Below, piece by piece: positions 26,875 through 35,924 of a stretch of 64,000 nucleotides of DNA. The stretch is from the NCBI RefSeq assembly GCF_001421565.1, contig NZ_LMKQ01000002.1:248001-312000 (forward strand). The letters are read 5' to 3'. The position numbers were made by a program, and so were the translations under genes. The stretch's first letter is position 1, and each line of letters begins with the position of its first letter. Source of the DNA: Agromyces sp. Leaf222 (GTDB lineage: Bacteria > Actinomycetota > Actinomycetes > Actinomycetales > Microbacteriaceae). The notes beneath the pieces are model-generated. The model was not told the origin of the DNA. It worked only from the letters and a program-made list of their open reading frames with translations, and did no database searches.

Positions 26875-26892
26875 CCGAAATCCGATTTCGGT
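26874..26892. promoter_or_regulatory. palindrome ACCGAAAT-CCG-ATTTCGGT before importer genes
   Basis: Perfect eight-base arms around three bases, starting at the last base of the cupin stop codon and 66 bases before the permease gene. Spacing and geometry match the site at 25313-25329. Both are followed by CAAAATC. It may give the importer its own regulated promoter. Confidence 0.5.
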
Positions 26893-26957
26893 ACGGTGTT
26901 TCAAAATCATGACCTCGCACCAGAGCGAACCGAACGAACCGAACGAGAGGAGCTGAC

Positions 26958-28727
26958 ATGACCGTGACGACGGACGCCCCGACCCCCACGACCCCCCTGG
27001 CGATCAACGCCGCCCCCGTCATCCGGCGACGCATCGGCACCATCGCCGCGCGCGTCGCGCTGCTCGCCCCCGTCGTCGCGATCTACGTGGTCTTCTTCGT
27101 CTGGCCGGTCGTCAGCGTGCTGCTGCGCTCGCTGAGCCCCGACGGCAAGTTCGATGCCGCAGCGCCCGTGATCGACTTCTCGAATTACCAGAAGATCTTC
27201 GTCGACGACTTCCTGCTGCGCATCGAATGGCGCACCGTGCTGCTCGCGATCAACTCGACGCTGCTCACCGTGCTGCTCGGGTTCCCGACCGCGTACTTCA
27301 TCTCGCGGCTCCCGAAGCGCACCGCCGGCCTGCTGCTGCTGCTGATCCTCGTGCCGTTCTGGGTCTCGATCGTCGTGCGCCTCTTCGCGGTCACGTCGAT
27401 CCTCAGCCCCAACGGCATCGTCAACCAGCTGAGCCTCGCGCTCGGGCTCGGCGAGACCTCCCTCCTCTATACCCAGGCCGGCACGCTCGTCGGCACGGTC
27501 ATGTACCTGCTGCCCTACATGGTGCTCGTGCTCTACGCGGGAATGACCTCGGTCGACGACAACCTCGTGCTCGCCGCCCGCACGCTCGGCGCCTCGTCGG
27601 TGCGCACCTTCTTCACCGTCTACCTGCCGATGGTGCGCGGGTCGCTCGTGAGCGGCGCGCTGCTCGTGTTCATCCTCGGGCTCAGCTTCTTCCTCGTGCC
27701 GGCGATTCTCGGCGGCCCGCAGGAGCAGACCATCTCGGTCTACATCCAGCAGCAGATCGACGTGTACCAGTGGGGCATCGCGAGCGCGATGGGCATCCTC
27801 CTGCTCATCGCCACGATCATCTGCTACGTCGGCGTCGTGAAGGTGGCCGGCAGCTTCCAGCCCGGCGGCATCGGCCCGGCGCAGGCGAAGGGCGTCAGCA
27901 CGTCGCTGCCGTTCCGCTGGTCGCCGTGGATGGCGGTCTCGGCCGTCGTGAGCGTCATCACGATCGCGTTCCTCGTGATTCCCGTGCTCTTCGTCTTCCC
28001 GCTGGCCGTCGGCGAGACCGGCACCGTCGTCTTCCCGCCGCGCGGCTTCACGCTGCGCTGGTTCGGCGAGGTGTTCACCAGCCAGGCGTGGCTCGGCCCG
28101 ATCTGGCAGAGCATCATCGTGGCGACCGGCACCGCGGTGCTCTCGGTCGGCATGGCACTCATCCTCGCCAGGGTCACGAGCCGCATGACCTCGACCACCT
28201 GGAAGGCCGTCATCGGCGGGCTCGCGTTCGCGCCCATCGTGACCCCGGCGATCCTGCTCGCGATCGGCATCTTCGACGTCGAGCTCAAGCTCGGCCTCAC
28301 CGGCACCGTCATCGGGCTGATCTTCGCCCACACGATCATCGCCGCACCGCTCAGCTATGCGCTCATCGTCGCGGCCATGAGCTCGGCCGACCGCGGCATC
28401 GAGGCCGCTGCCTGGACCCTCGGGGCTTCACGGGCGCGAGCCTTCTGGACCATCGTCGTGCGCGGCATCATGCCGAGCGTCATCGGCGCGTTCGCGATCG
28501 CGTTCGTCACTTCGTGGGACGAGGTCGTGCTCGCCCTCTTCATCCAGACCGGTCCGACCAAGACCCTGCCCGTCACGATCTACAAGTACCTCGAGAGCGG
28601 CATCGTGCCGACGGTGCCCGCCGTGGCCTCGCTGCTCGTGCTCGTCGTCGTGCTCATCGTCGTCGTGCGCAGCATGACGAACCGTGCGACCAGCCGCCGA
28701 ACCTCGGCCCGACAGGAGAAGCCATGA
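26958..28727 (+). CDS. fused two-domain ABC importer permease, spermidine/putrescine-type
   Basis: 589 residues carrying two complete permease domains: residues about 1-300 (PotB-like) and 310-589 (PotC-like), each with about six membrane helices. Each contains an EAA-type coupling loop, LAARTLGASSVRTFFTVYLP in the first and EAAAWTLGASRARAFWTIV in the second. In polyamine-type transporters these are usually separate genes, so this is a natural fusion (iron-type permeases are the other known fused case). GAGAGGAG lies five bases upstream of the ATG. It overlaps the ATPase gene by four bases. Confidence 0.88.
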   Translation: MTVTTDAPTPTTPLAINAAPVIRRRIGTIAARVALLAPVVAIYVVFFVWPVVSVLLRSLSPDGKFDAAAPVIDFSNYQKIFVDDFLLRIEWRTVLLAINSTLLTVLLGFPTAYFISRLPKRTAGLLLLLILVPFWVSIVVRLFAVTSILSPNGIVNQLSLALGLGETSLLYTQAGTLVGTVMYLLPYMVLVLYAGMTSVDDNLVLAARTLGASSVRTFFTVYLPMVRGSLVSGALLVFILGLSFFLVPAILGGPQEQTISVYIQQQIDVYQWGIASAMGILLLIATIICYVGVVKVAGSFQPGGIGPAQAKGVSTSLPFRWSPWMAVSAVVSVITIAFLVIPVLFVFPLAVGETGTVVFPPRGFTLRWFGEVFTSQAWLGPIWQSIIVATGTAVLSVGMALILARVTSRMTSTTWKAVIGGLAFAPIVTPAILLAIGIFDVELKLGLTGTVIGLIFAHTIIAAPLSYALIVAAMSSADRGIEAAAWTLGASRARAFWTIVVRGIMPSVIGAFAIAFVTSWDEVVLALFIQTGPTKTLPVTIYKYLESGIVPTVPAVASLLVLVVVLIVVVRSMTNRATSRRTSARQEKP

Positions 28728-29878
28728 CCCTCTCGACCGCACGCCGCACGCGCGGCGCCGAAACCCCGACCGCCGGCGACCGCCGTGGCGAGGTCGTCGT
28801 CTCGGACATCGGCCTCGACTACAACGGCGTGCCGGCCCTCGCCGACACCGACCTGCACGTGCACGCGGGCGAGTTCTTCACGCTGCTCGGCCCCAGCGGC
28901 TCGGGCAAGACGACCCTGCTGCGCATCATCGCGGGCCTGCTCGACCCCGCGCGCGGCACCCTGCACATCGACGGCACGGATGTCACGCGCACGCCGACCC
29001 AGAAGCGCGACATCGGGTTCGTCTTTCAGAACTACGCCCTGTTCCCGCACCTCACGGTCGCCGAGAACATCGAGTACGGCCTCAAGGTGCGCAAGATCCC
29101 TGGCGCGAAGCGTGCGGCACGTGTCGCCGAGATGGTCGACCTCGTGGCGCTCGGCGGCTTCGCCGACCGCTACCCCGCTCAGCTCAGCGGCGGCCAACAG
29201 CAGCGCGTCGCCCTCGGCCGCGCCCTCGCGCAGAACCCGCGCGTGCTGCTGCTCGACGAGCCGCTCGGCGCCCTCGACCGCGGACTCCGCGAGGAGCTCG
29301 GCGCCGAGGTGCGCCGCATCCAGCAGGAGTCGAACACGACCGCCGTCTACGTCACGCACGACCAGGAGGAGGCGTTCATCCTCTCCGACCGCATGGGCGT
29401 CATGCGCGACGGCCGCATCTGCCAGCTCGGCACCCCCGAGCAGCTCTACCGCGAGCCGAAGGACCTCTTCGTCGCGAAGTTCCTCGGCAAGACCAACCTG
29501 TTCCCCGGTCAGATCACGGGCCTCGACGGGGCGCGCGCCGCCGTGCGGGTGGGCGGCAACGACCTCGTGGCGCGGGCCAACCCGGCGATCATCGGCGACG
29601 ACGTCGTGTGCTCGGTGCGACCCGAGCAGCTGATCCTCGGCGCCGCAGGCAGCGGTTCGGCGGTTCCCGCCGGCCTCCAGCGCATCGCCGACGCCGCGAT
29701 CACCGAGGTGCGCTTCCTCGGCCAGCGCCGCAGCATCCACCTCGACGCCGACGGCATCGCCTGCTCGGTCGACCTCGACCCCGCGGCGCCCGCGCCCGCC
29801 ATCGGCGACCGCGTCGCGCTGCTCGTGCGGCCAGGCGAGATCGCCCTCGTCGCGGCAGAACCCGCCGCGACCGCCTGA
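28724..29878 (+). CDS. ABC importer ATPase, PotA-like
   Basis: 384 residues. Walker A is GPSGSGKTT, the Q-loop FQNYALF, signature LSGGQQQRVALGRAL, Walker B VLLLDEPLGALD and the switch His in VTHDQEEAF. A C-terminal TOBE-like regulatory domain runs from about 290. It energises the fused permease. The start overlaps the permease stop (ATGA). Confidence 0.93.
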   Translation: MTLSTARRTRGAETPTAGDRRGEVVVSDIGLDYNGVPALADTDLHVHAGEFFTLLGPSGSGKTTLLRIIAGLLDPARGTLHIDGTDVTRTPTQKRDIGFVFQNYALFPHLTVAENIEYGLKVRKIPGAKRAARVAEMVDLVALGGFADRYPAQLSGGQQQRVALGRALAQNPRVLLLDEPLGALDRGLREELGAEVRRIQQESNTTAVYVTHDQEEAFILSDRMGVMRDGRICQLGTPEQLYREPKDLFVAKFLGKTNLFPGQITGLDGARAAVRVGGNDLVARANPAIIGDDVVCSVRPEQLILGAAGSGSAVPAGLQRIADAAITEVRFLGQRRSIHLDADGIACSVDLDPAAPAPAIGDRVALLVRPGEIALVAAEPAATA

Positions 29879-29970
29879 GAACCCGCACCGACCGCACCAG
29901 CCTTCACCACCGCACCGCACCGCACAGCCAGAGCACCACCCCCAGCGTCACGAGAAATCTAGGAGCAGCA

Positions 29971-31068
29971 ATGAGAACCATCCGTCGTCACCGCCTCCTG
30001 CTCGCAGGAGCCGCGACGATCGCCTCGGCGATCGCCCTCACCTCGTGTTCCTCCGGCGACAGCGCCGCCCCGGCCGAGGACGGCGCCATCAGCGGCGACA
30101 TCCTCTTCTACGACACCAGCGGCGGCCAGGTCTGGGAGGAGCTGAACTCCACCCTCTTCGCCGACTTCACCGAAGACACGGGCGTCACCGTGACCGACGA
30201 CTACAACGAGGCCGCGACGAAGTTCTTCGCCGCCTCCGAGGCCGGTCAGGTGCCCTGGAGTCTCGCGTTCCTGCCCACCGTGAACGACGCCGAGAAGGCC
30301 GCAGACGACGGATACCTCGCGAAGATCGACACCTCGATCGTGCCCGTCGACAAGCTCGTCGAGGGCACCTACAGCGAGTACGGCATCGAGGTCGGCACGT
30401 TCGGCATGGTGCTCACGTGGGACGACGAGGCCTACCCCGACGAGAAGCCGTCGGAGATGGCCGACCTGTGGGACCTCGATACGTTCCCCGGCAAGCGCTG
30501 CTTCTTCAACAACCCGCAGTACGGCTGGACCCTCGAGGCAGCCCTGCTCGCCGACGGGGTCGCACCCGACGAGCTCTACCCGCTCGACGTCGACCGCGCG
30601 CTCGCGAAGCTCGACGAGATCAAGAGCGACATCACCTGGTGGACCAGCGGCGCCCAGTCGATCGAGTCCTTCGAGAACGGCTCGTGCGACATCGGCATCC
30701 TCTGGGCGAACCGCGCGTTCGTCGCGGCCTCCGAGAACGGCTTCCCGGCCTCCATCACGTGGAACCAGGCCGGCTACTCGAACTCGGTCTGGTCGATCCC
30801 GGCCAAGGCGCCGAACGCCGCCGCCGCGCAGGAGCTGCTCGCCCACGTCATCGAGAACACCGACGGGCAGATCGCGTTCGCGAGCAAGGTGCCGACGCCG
30901 ATCCCGGCCTCGGTCATCGGCCTCGAGCCGTCGTCGTTCCCCGACGACGTGCAGCAGTTCCTGCCGATCGGCGACAACGTGACCGACTCCATCAAGCAGG
31001 ACGTCGGCTACTACTCCGAGAACATCGACGAGGTGCTCGACCAGTTCAACCGCTGGCTGGGCGAGTGA
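29971..31068 (+). CDS. ABC importer solute-binding lipoprotein, PotD-like
   Basis: 365 residues. The signal peptide ends with the lipobox LTSC near residue 27. The mature protein is a type II periplasmic-binding-protein fold typical of spermidine/putrescine-like binding proteins (WEELNSTLFADFTEDTGV, SEMADLWDLDTFPGKR, WTSGAQSIESFENGSCDIG, WSIPAKAPN). Polyamines would be the default substrate, but the flanking uronate genes suggest a sugar acid. AGGAG lies eight bases upstream. A long hairpin follows the stop. Confidence 0.88.
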   Translation: MRTIRRHRLLLAGAATIASAIALTSCSSGDSAAPAEDGAISGDILFYDTSGGQVWEELNSTLFADFTEDTGVTVTDDYNEAATKFFAASEAGQVPWSLAFLPTVNDAEKAADDGYLAKIDTSIVPVDKLVEGTYSEYGIEVGTFGMVLTWDDEAYPDEKPSEMADLWDLDTFPGKRCFFNNPQYGWTLEAALLADGVAPDELYPLDVDRALAKLDEIKSDITWWTSGAQSIESFENGSCDIGILWANRAFVAASENGFPASITWNQAGYSNSVWSIPAKAPNAAAAQELLAHVIENTDGQIAFASKVPTPIPASVIGLEPSSFPDDVQQFLPIGDNVTDSIKQDVGYYSENIDEVLDQFNRWLGE

Positions 31069-31072
31069 TTCG

Positions 31073-31125
31073 AGCCGAGCGGATGCCGCTGACGGCCGTT
31101 CGTCGGCCGCGACATCCGCTCGGCT
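31073..31125. terminator. long hairpin after binding-protein gene
   Basis: AGCCGAGCGGATG (31073-31085) pairs perfectly with CATCCGCTCGGCT (31113-31125); an inner stem adds stability. Inside an operon it probably protects upstream mRNA or partly terminates, raising binding-protein output. Confidence 0.6.
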
Positions 31126-31242
31126 GAACCCCGTCGCCCTGCGCGACCGCACCACCAGCACCACCGCACCGCCAGCACCGCCCGCACGACCAGCACGACC
31201 AGCACCGCCTGAACCACCGCCGGACACGAAGGAGCCGCCCTG

Positions 31243-32205
31243 ATGCGCATCGTCTGCATCGACACCGAAGCCCAGTACCGCGAGATCGTCGATCGCGACG
31301 TCGTGGCGCCCCTGCAGGCGCAGGGCCACGAGTTCGCGTGGATCGACGGCGGACGCTTCGATCGCCCCGAGGAGGCCATCGCGGCCGCGCAGGGGTTCGA
31401 CGCGCTCTACGTCATCGGCGACCAGGGGCCGCTGCCGGCGGGCCTCCTCGAACAGACGCCGAGCCTGAAGCTCGTGAGCTTCGTCGGCACCGGTGCCCGC
31501 CGTTTCGTCGACATGGCCGAGGCCGAGCGGGCCGGCGTCGCCGTGACGAACGTGCCCGACTTCGCCAGCCAGAGCGTCGCCGAGCACGCGATCGCGCTGA
31601 TGTTCGCGGTCGCACGCCGCATCGTCGAGGGCGACGGCATCGTTCGCTCGGGCGGCTGGGCGAAGCACCAGGGCGCGAAGCTCGCCGGCGAGCGCATCGG
31701 CGTGATCGGCGCCGGCGCGATCGGCGCCCGCGTCATCCGGCTCGCGAAGGGCCTCGGCATGGAGCCCGTCTACTGGGCTCGCACCGTCGACGCCGACCGC
31801 AGTGCCGCCCTCGGCGCCGAGCAGGTGAGCCTCGAGGAGCTCGTCGCGACCTCGCGCGTCGTCTCGGTGCACCTCACGCACTCGCCCGAGACCGACAAGC
31901 TCGTGAGCCGCGAGCTGCTCGAGCAGCTGCGCGCCGACGCGATCTTCGTGAACACCGCGCGAGCAGAGGTCGTCGACACTGACGCACTCGACGAGCTGCT
32001 CGCCGCCGGCCGCATCTTCGGCGCTGGCATCGACGTCTTCACCGAGGAGCCGCCGAACACCGCCGGCCTCCCGTCGGTCGCGAGCAACGCCGTGCTGACC
32101 CCGCACATCGGGTTCCACACGAACGAGGCCGACGACGTGTTCCGCCTCGCCGCCGAGAACATCGTCGCCTTCGCCGCCGGCACGCCGACCAACGTCATCC
32201 ACTGA
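31243..32205 (+). CDS. D-2-hydroxyacid dehydrogenase (second)
   Basis: 320 residues. NAD-binding motif IGAGAIGARVIR; catalytic Arg in VNTARAEVVD, Glu in DVFTEEPPNTAG, His in LTPHIGFHTNEA. Same superfamily as the 25355 gene but clearly not a recent duplicate. GGAG lies about ten bases upstream of the ATG. It lies directly before kduI, so action on a product of 5-keto-4-deoxyuronate metabolism is plausible but unproven. Confidence 0.82.
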   Translation: MRIVCIDTEAQYREIVDRDVVAPLQAQGHEFAWIDGGRFDRPEEAIAAAQGFDALYVIGDQGPLPAGLLEQTPSLKLVSFVGTGARRFVDMAEAERAGVAVTNVPDFASQSVAEHAIALMFAVARRIVEGDGIVRSGGWAKHQGAKLAGERIGVIGAGAIGARVIRLAKGLGMEPVYWARTVDADRSAALGAEQVSLEELVATSRVVSVHLTHSPETDKLVSRELLEQLRADAIFVNTARAEVVDTDALDELLAAGRIFGAGIDVFTEEPPNTAGLPSVASNAVLTPHIGFHTNEADDVFRLAAENIVAFAAGTPTNVIH

Positions 32206-32241
32206 GCATCAGCATCACCCACGGAACCAGGAGCACCACGC

Positions 32242-33075
32242 ATGCAGATCCGACACGCCTCACACCCCGCCGACGTCGGCGCGCTGCCCAAGGCGGCCCT
32301 TCGCGAGCGATTCGTCGCCGACCAGCTCTTCGTGCCCGGCGAGCAGGTGCTCGTCTACACGCATGAGGACCGCATGGTCATCGGCGGCATCGTGCCGCTC
32401 GCGGGTTCGCCGATCGAGCTCACGGCTCCAGCCGAACTCCGCAGCGAGCGCTTCTGCGACCGCCGCGAGCTCGCCGTCGTGCAGATCGGCACCACCGGAA
32501 CCGTCACGGTCGACGGCGTCGAGTACACGCTCGAGCACCGCGACGTGCTCTACATCGGCCAGGGCTCGCTGAGCGTCACGTTCGCCGCCGGCGCCGGCGG
32601 CGACGAGGCCGCGTTCTACCTCGCCTCCGCGCTCTCGTTCAGCGGCTATCCGACGAAGCTCGTGCGCCTGCAGGACTCCCTGACCACGCAGACCGGCGAC
32701 GCCGCAACGGCCAACCGCCGCACCGTGCACAAGCACATCCACGCCGACGGCGTGCGCAGCGACCAGCTCGTGCTCGGCATCACCTCGCTCGAGCCCGGCA
32801 GCGTGTGGAACAGCATGCCGCCGCACACCCACGACCGCCGCACCGAGGTCTACCTCTACTTCGGCCTGCCCGAGGGGCACCGAATTCAGCACGTCATGGG
32901 CGAGCCCGACGACACGCGCACCCTCGTGCTCCAGGACCGCGACGCCGTCATCTCGCCGAGCTGGTCGGTGCACTTCGGATCGGGCACGACGAACTACGCG
33001 TTCGTCTGGGTCATGGCCGGAGAGAACCAGGCGTTCACCGACATGGACCAGATCCCCGTGACGGCCCTCGCCTGA
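32242..33075 (+). CDS. kduI: 5-keto-4-deoxyuronate isomerase
   Basis: 277 residues, the usual KduI length. It isomerises 4-deoxy-L-threo-5-hexosulose uronate, released from unsaturated uronates, to 3-deoxy-D-glycero-2,5-hexodiulosonate. The metal-binding cupin motif is intact: HKHIH near residue 173, then SMPPHTHDRRTEVYLYF with the second His pair and Glu. AACCAGGAG is the ribosome binding site. It lies 36 bases after the dehydrogenase stop. KduD, the next enzyme, is encoded two genes downstream. Confidence 0.93.
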   Translation: MQIRHASHPADVGALPKAALRERFVADQLFVPGEQVLVYTHEDRMVIGGIVPLAGSPIELTAPAELRSERFCDRRELAVVQIGTTGTVTVDGVEYTLEHRDVLYIGQGSLSVTFAAGAGGDEAAFYLASALSFSGYPTKLVRLQDSLTTQTGDAATANRRTVHKHIHADGVRSDQLVLGITSLEPGSVWNSMPPHTHDRRTEVYLYFGLPEGHRIQHVMGEPDDTRTLVLQDRDAVISPSWSVHFGSGTTNYAFVWVMAGENQAFTDMDQIPVTALA

Positions 33076-33186
33076 CCGAGGCGGCCCGCCACGGGCTGCC
33101 ACGGCCCACCGGGCTGCCGCTAGCGTAGGGGCACCACCCACCTGCGACATCCGCCCGACTTCACCACTCATCGAAAGGGACGCCCG

Positions 33187-33993
33187 ATGGTCGACACGTC
33201 GGAGAGCCGGCGCGACGCCGGAGCCACGGCCGGCACGCAGAGCGTGGATCGTGCACTCCAGGTGCTGCTGCAGATCGCCGAGAGCCCGCCGCCCGGGCTC
33301 ACGCTCGCGGCGTGCAGCTCGATCCTCGGGTACTCCAAGCCGACGACGCTGCGCATCCTGCGCACGCTCGAGGCGCGGCAGTTCCTGCGCTACGACGAGG
33401 AGCTCGGCGTCTACACGCTCGGCGTCGCCAACGTGCAGCTCGGCTCCGAGTACCTCGACCGCCTCGACCTGCGCGCGGCGGCGCTGCCGTCGATGCGCTC
33501 GCTCGTCGAGCAGACGCAGGAGACCGCGCACCTCGGCGTGCTGAGCGGAACGGATGTCGTCTACATCGAGCTCGTCGACAGCCCCCACCCCGTGCGCGTG
33601 TTCAGCCGCGTCGGCGCCTCGGTGCCGGCGTACGCGACCGCGATCGGCAAGGCGATCCTCGCGTGGACGCCCGACGACACCCGGCTCGCGCACATCTCGC
33701 GGCACCTCGAGCCGCGCACCGAGCACACGATCGTCACCGAGGCCGCGCTCGCGAGCGACCTCGTCGCCACCCGCGAGCGCGGCTTTGCGATCGACAACCA
33801 GGAGAACCGCGAGGGCATCCGCGGCTTCGCGGCCCCCGTGTTCGACTACGAGGGTCGGGCGATCGCCGCCGTTAGCATCGCCGGGCCCGCGACCCGCGTG
33901 CTGCCCGAGTCGGCGAGCGAGCTCGGTGCCCGCATCGTCGACACGGCCGCCGAGATCTCGGCCTCGATGGGGGCGCCGCGGAGGGCGTCGTGA
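33187..33993 (+). CDS. IclR family transcriptional regulator
   Basis: 268 residues. The winged helix-turn-helix (about 18-80, SVDRALQVLLQIAES then LGYSKPTTLRILRTLEARQFL) is followed by the IclR effector-binding domain (about 95-262). The domain contains the YATAIGKAILAW, IDNQENREGIRGFAAPVFD and AAVSIAGP blocks typical of the family, including KdgR-like pectin regulators. GAAAGGGA lies upstream. TAGCGT at 33121-33126 may be its own -10. The two palindromes at 25313 and 26874 are the likely targets. Its stop overlaps the kduD start. Confidence 0.9.
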   Translation: MVDTSESRRDAGATAGTQSVDRALQVLLQIAESPPPGLTLAACSSILGYSKPTTLRILRTLEARQFLRYDEELGVYTLGVANVQLGSEYLDRLDLRAAALPSMRSLVEQTQETAHLGVLSGTDVVYIELVDSPHPVRVFSRVGASVPAYATAIGKAILAWTPDDTRLAHISRHLEPRTEHTIVTEAALASDLVATRERGFAIDNQENREGIRGFAAPVFDYEGRAIAAVSIAGPATRVLPESASELGARIVDTAAEISASMGAPRRAS

Positions 33994-34748
33994 GCGAGGC
34001 ATCCGGTGTCGCACGGCTCGCCGTCGTCACGGGTGCGAGTCGCGGCATCGGGCGCGCGATCGCCCTACGGTTCGCCCGCGACGGTGCCGACGTCGTGGGC
34101 GTCGGCTCGTCGATTGAAGGGCTCGCGGATGTCGCAGCCGAGGTGCGCGCACTCGGCCGCAGCTTCGACGGGCTCGCCGCCGACCTCGCCGATCCGGATG
34201 CCGCACTCGACCTCGCGACGCGCATCACCGCCGGCCACGGAACGCCCGACGTGCTGGTGCAGGCCGCCGGCATCAACCGCCGGGCGCCGGCCGCGGAGCA
34301 TCCGACCGACGACTGGGACGCCGTGCTCGGCGTGAACCTGCGCTCGCCGTTCATCATCGCGCGCGAGCTCGGACGCGGCATGGTCGAGCGCGGCAGCGGC
34401 AAGGTCGTGTTCGTGGCCTCGCTGCTGAGCTTCCAGGGCGGGCTCACGGTGCCCGGCTACGCCGCGAGCAAGGGCGGCATCGCGCAGCTCACGAAGGCGC
34501 TCGCGAACGAGTGGGCCGCGCACGGGGTGAACGTCAATGCGGTCGCCCCCGGCTACGTGGCGACCGACATGAACGAGGCCCTGCAGGCCGATCCGGTGCG
34601 GTTCCGCCAGATCTCGGAGCGGATCCCGGCCGGTCGTTGGGCGACGCCCGACGACATCGCGGGCGCGGCGGCGTTCCTCGCGTCGAGCGATGCCGCGTAC
34701 GTGCACGGCGTCGTGCTGCCCGTCGACGGGGGATGGCTCGGGCGCTGA
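33990..34748 (+). CDS. kduD: 2-dehydro-3-deoxy-D-gluconate 5-dehydrogenase
   Basis: 252 residues, GTG start overlapping the IclR stop (GTGA). SDR with TGASRGIG, QAAGIN in place of NNAG, and the catalytic YAASK. The run SLLSFQGGLTVPGYAASKGG and ERIPAGRWATPDDIAGAAAFLAS is highly characteristic of KduD. It reduces the KduI product to 2-keto-3-deoxygluconate with NADH. KDG kinase and aldolase are absent from the window. Confidence 0.9.
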   Translation: MSEASGVARLAVVTGASRGIGRAIALRFARDGADVVGVGSSIEGLADVAAEVRALGRSFDGLAADLADPDAALDLATRITAGHGTPDVLVQAAGINRRAPAAEHPTDDWDAVLGVNLRSPFIIARELGRGMVERGSGKVVFVASLLSFQGGLTVPGYAASKGGIAQLTKALANEWAAHGVNVNAVAPGYVATDMNEALQADPVRFRQISERIPAGRWATPDDIAGAAAFLASSDAAYVHGVVLPVDGGWLGR

Positions 34749-34840
34749 GCGTTCGCCTCGGTCGCCTCGGAGCCGGTGTCGGTGATGACGGCGGCCCCGC
34801 GGTATCGTCGTCTGGCCACACACCAGAAGGAGCTCCATCC

Positions 34841-35206
34841 GTGCCCGAACTCATCCTCTCCGGAACCGAACAGCAGACCGTGCCGGTCGTCATCTCGATC
34901 GCGCAGGGCCTCGGCTACGAGGCGACGCAGCCGTCGGAGCGCAGCATCAAGCTCGAGCGCGGCAACCTGACGAAGACGCTGCTGCTGGGGGCGATGGCGG
35001 GCAAGAACTTCCACATCTCGTTCACCTTCGACATCGGCGTCGACCAGCACGGCAACACCTGGCTGCGCTTCGATCAAGACGGCGCGCTCGGCGCGGTCAA
35101 GGGCGGCGCCATCGGCTACGCGAAGAGCAAGAACGCCTACGCCGAGTTCGTCGACGCGATGCGTCGCGAGACCGCTCAGCGCGGGCTCCTGCTCGGCGAG
35201 CGGTAG
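34841..35206 (+). CDS. hypothetical protein
   Basis: 121 residues, GTG start with AAGGAG seven bases upstream. It is compact and soluble, beginning VPELILSGTEQQTVPVVISIAQ. A glycine-containing hydrophobic middle (LLLGAMAGKNFHISFTFDIGV) is followed by an acidic turn and a helical end (AYAEFVDAMRRETAQRG). Family not recognised. It may be transcribed separately from kduD, 92 bases away. Confidence 0.65.
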   Translation: MPELILSGTEQQTVPVVISIAQGLGYEATQPSERSIKLERGNLTKTLLLGAMAGKNFHISFTFDIGVDQHGNTWLRFDQDGALGAVKGGAIGYAKSKNAYAEFVDAMRRETAQRGLLLGER

Positions 35207-35356
35207 CGCGTCGGGCGGTTCGGCTCGAGGTTCGGCGCCGGAGCGCCGGAGTGCCGCAGCGCTGCAACGCCGGAGTGCCGCGCCCGCCGAGGATGACGTC
35301 CGATTCCCGCCGCCCGAAGCGCCCCGGCACGCGGCCGCAGGGGTGATCATGGACTC

Positions 35357-35914
35357 ATGACCCGGCGGCACGCGACCCTCCCGACGGCGCTCGGCGACCT
35401 GCTCGTCGTCGTCGAGCACGGCGACGACGGCGGCGGCGACGACGGCAGCGACGACGGCAGCGGCGACGCGCTCGCGGGCATCACGTTCGAGGGGCACTGG
35501 CATCCGCTGCCCGCCGACCGCCTCGGAGTCGAGGTCGACGCGGCATCCGACCCGGTCGTGAGCCGCTTCGGCGTCGAACTCGGCGAGTACCTGGCGGGCG
35601 AGCGCACGAGCTTCGACCTGCCGCTCGCCCCGGCCGGCGATGCGTTCCAGCACGCCGTGTGGGCCATGCTGCGCGAGATCCCGTTCGGCGAGACCGTCAC
35701 CTACGGCGAGCTCGCCGTGCGCCTCGGCGACCGCAACCTCGCTCGCCGTGTCGGCAATGCCGTCGGACGCAATCCGCTCAGCATCGTCGTGCCGTGCCAC
35801 CGCGTGGTCGGCGCCGACGGGTCGCTCACCGGATACGCGGGCGGCCTCGAGCGCAAGCGGTTGCTGCTCGAGCTCGAGGGCGCGCCCGTCGTCGCGCAGT
35901 CCCGGCTGTTCTGA
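35357..35914 (+). CDS. ogt: methylated-DNA--protein-cysteine methyltransferase
   Basis: 185 residues. Removes alkyl groups from O6-alkylguanine by suicide transfer to C147 in the PCHRV motif. The HTH segment [11 protein letters not shown] and the Asn hinge RNPLSIV are present. A low-complexity Gly/Asp insertion (about 21-37) in the N-terminal domain is unusual and probably a loop. No ribosome binding site is seen; GATCAT ends six bases before the ATG, a possible leaderless start. Confidence 0.9.
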   Translation: MTRRHATLPTALGDLLVVVEHGDDGGGDDGSDDGSGDALAGITFEGHWHPLPADRLGVEVDAASDPVVSRFGVELGEYLAGERTSFDLPLAPAGDAFQHAVWAMLREIPFGETVTYGELAVRLGDRNLARRVGNAVGRNPLSIVVPCHRVVGADGSLTGYAGGLERKRLLLELEGAPVVAQSRLF

Positions 35915-35924
35915 CGTGCGGCGC

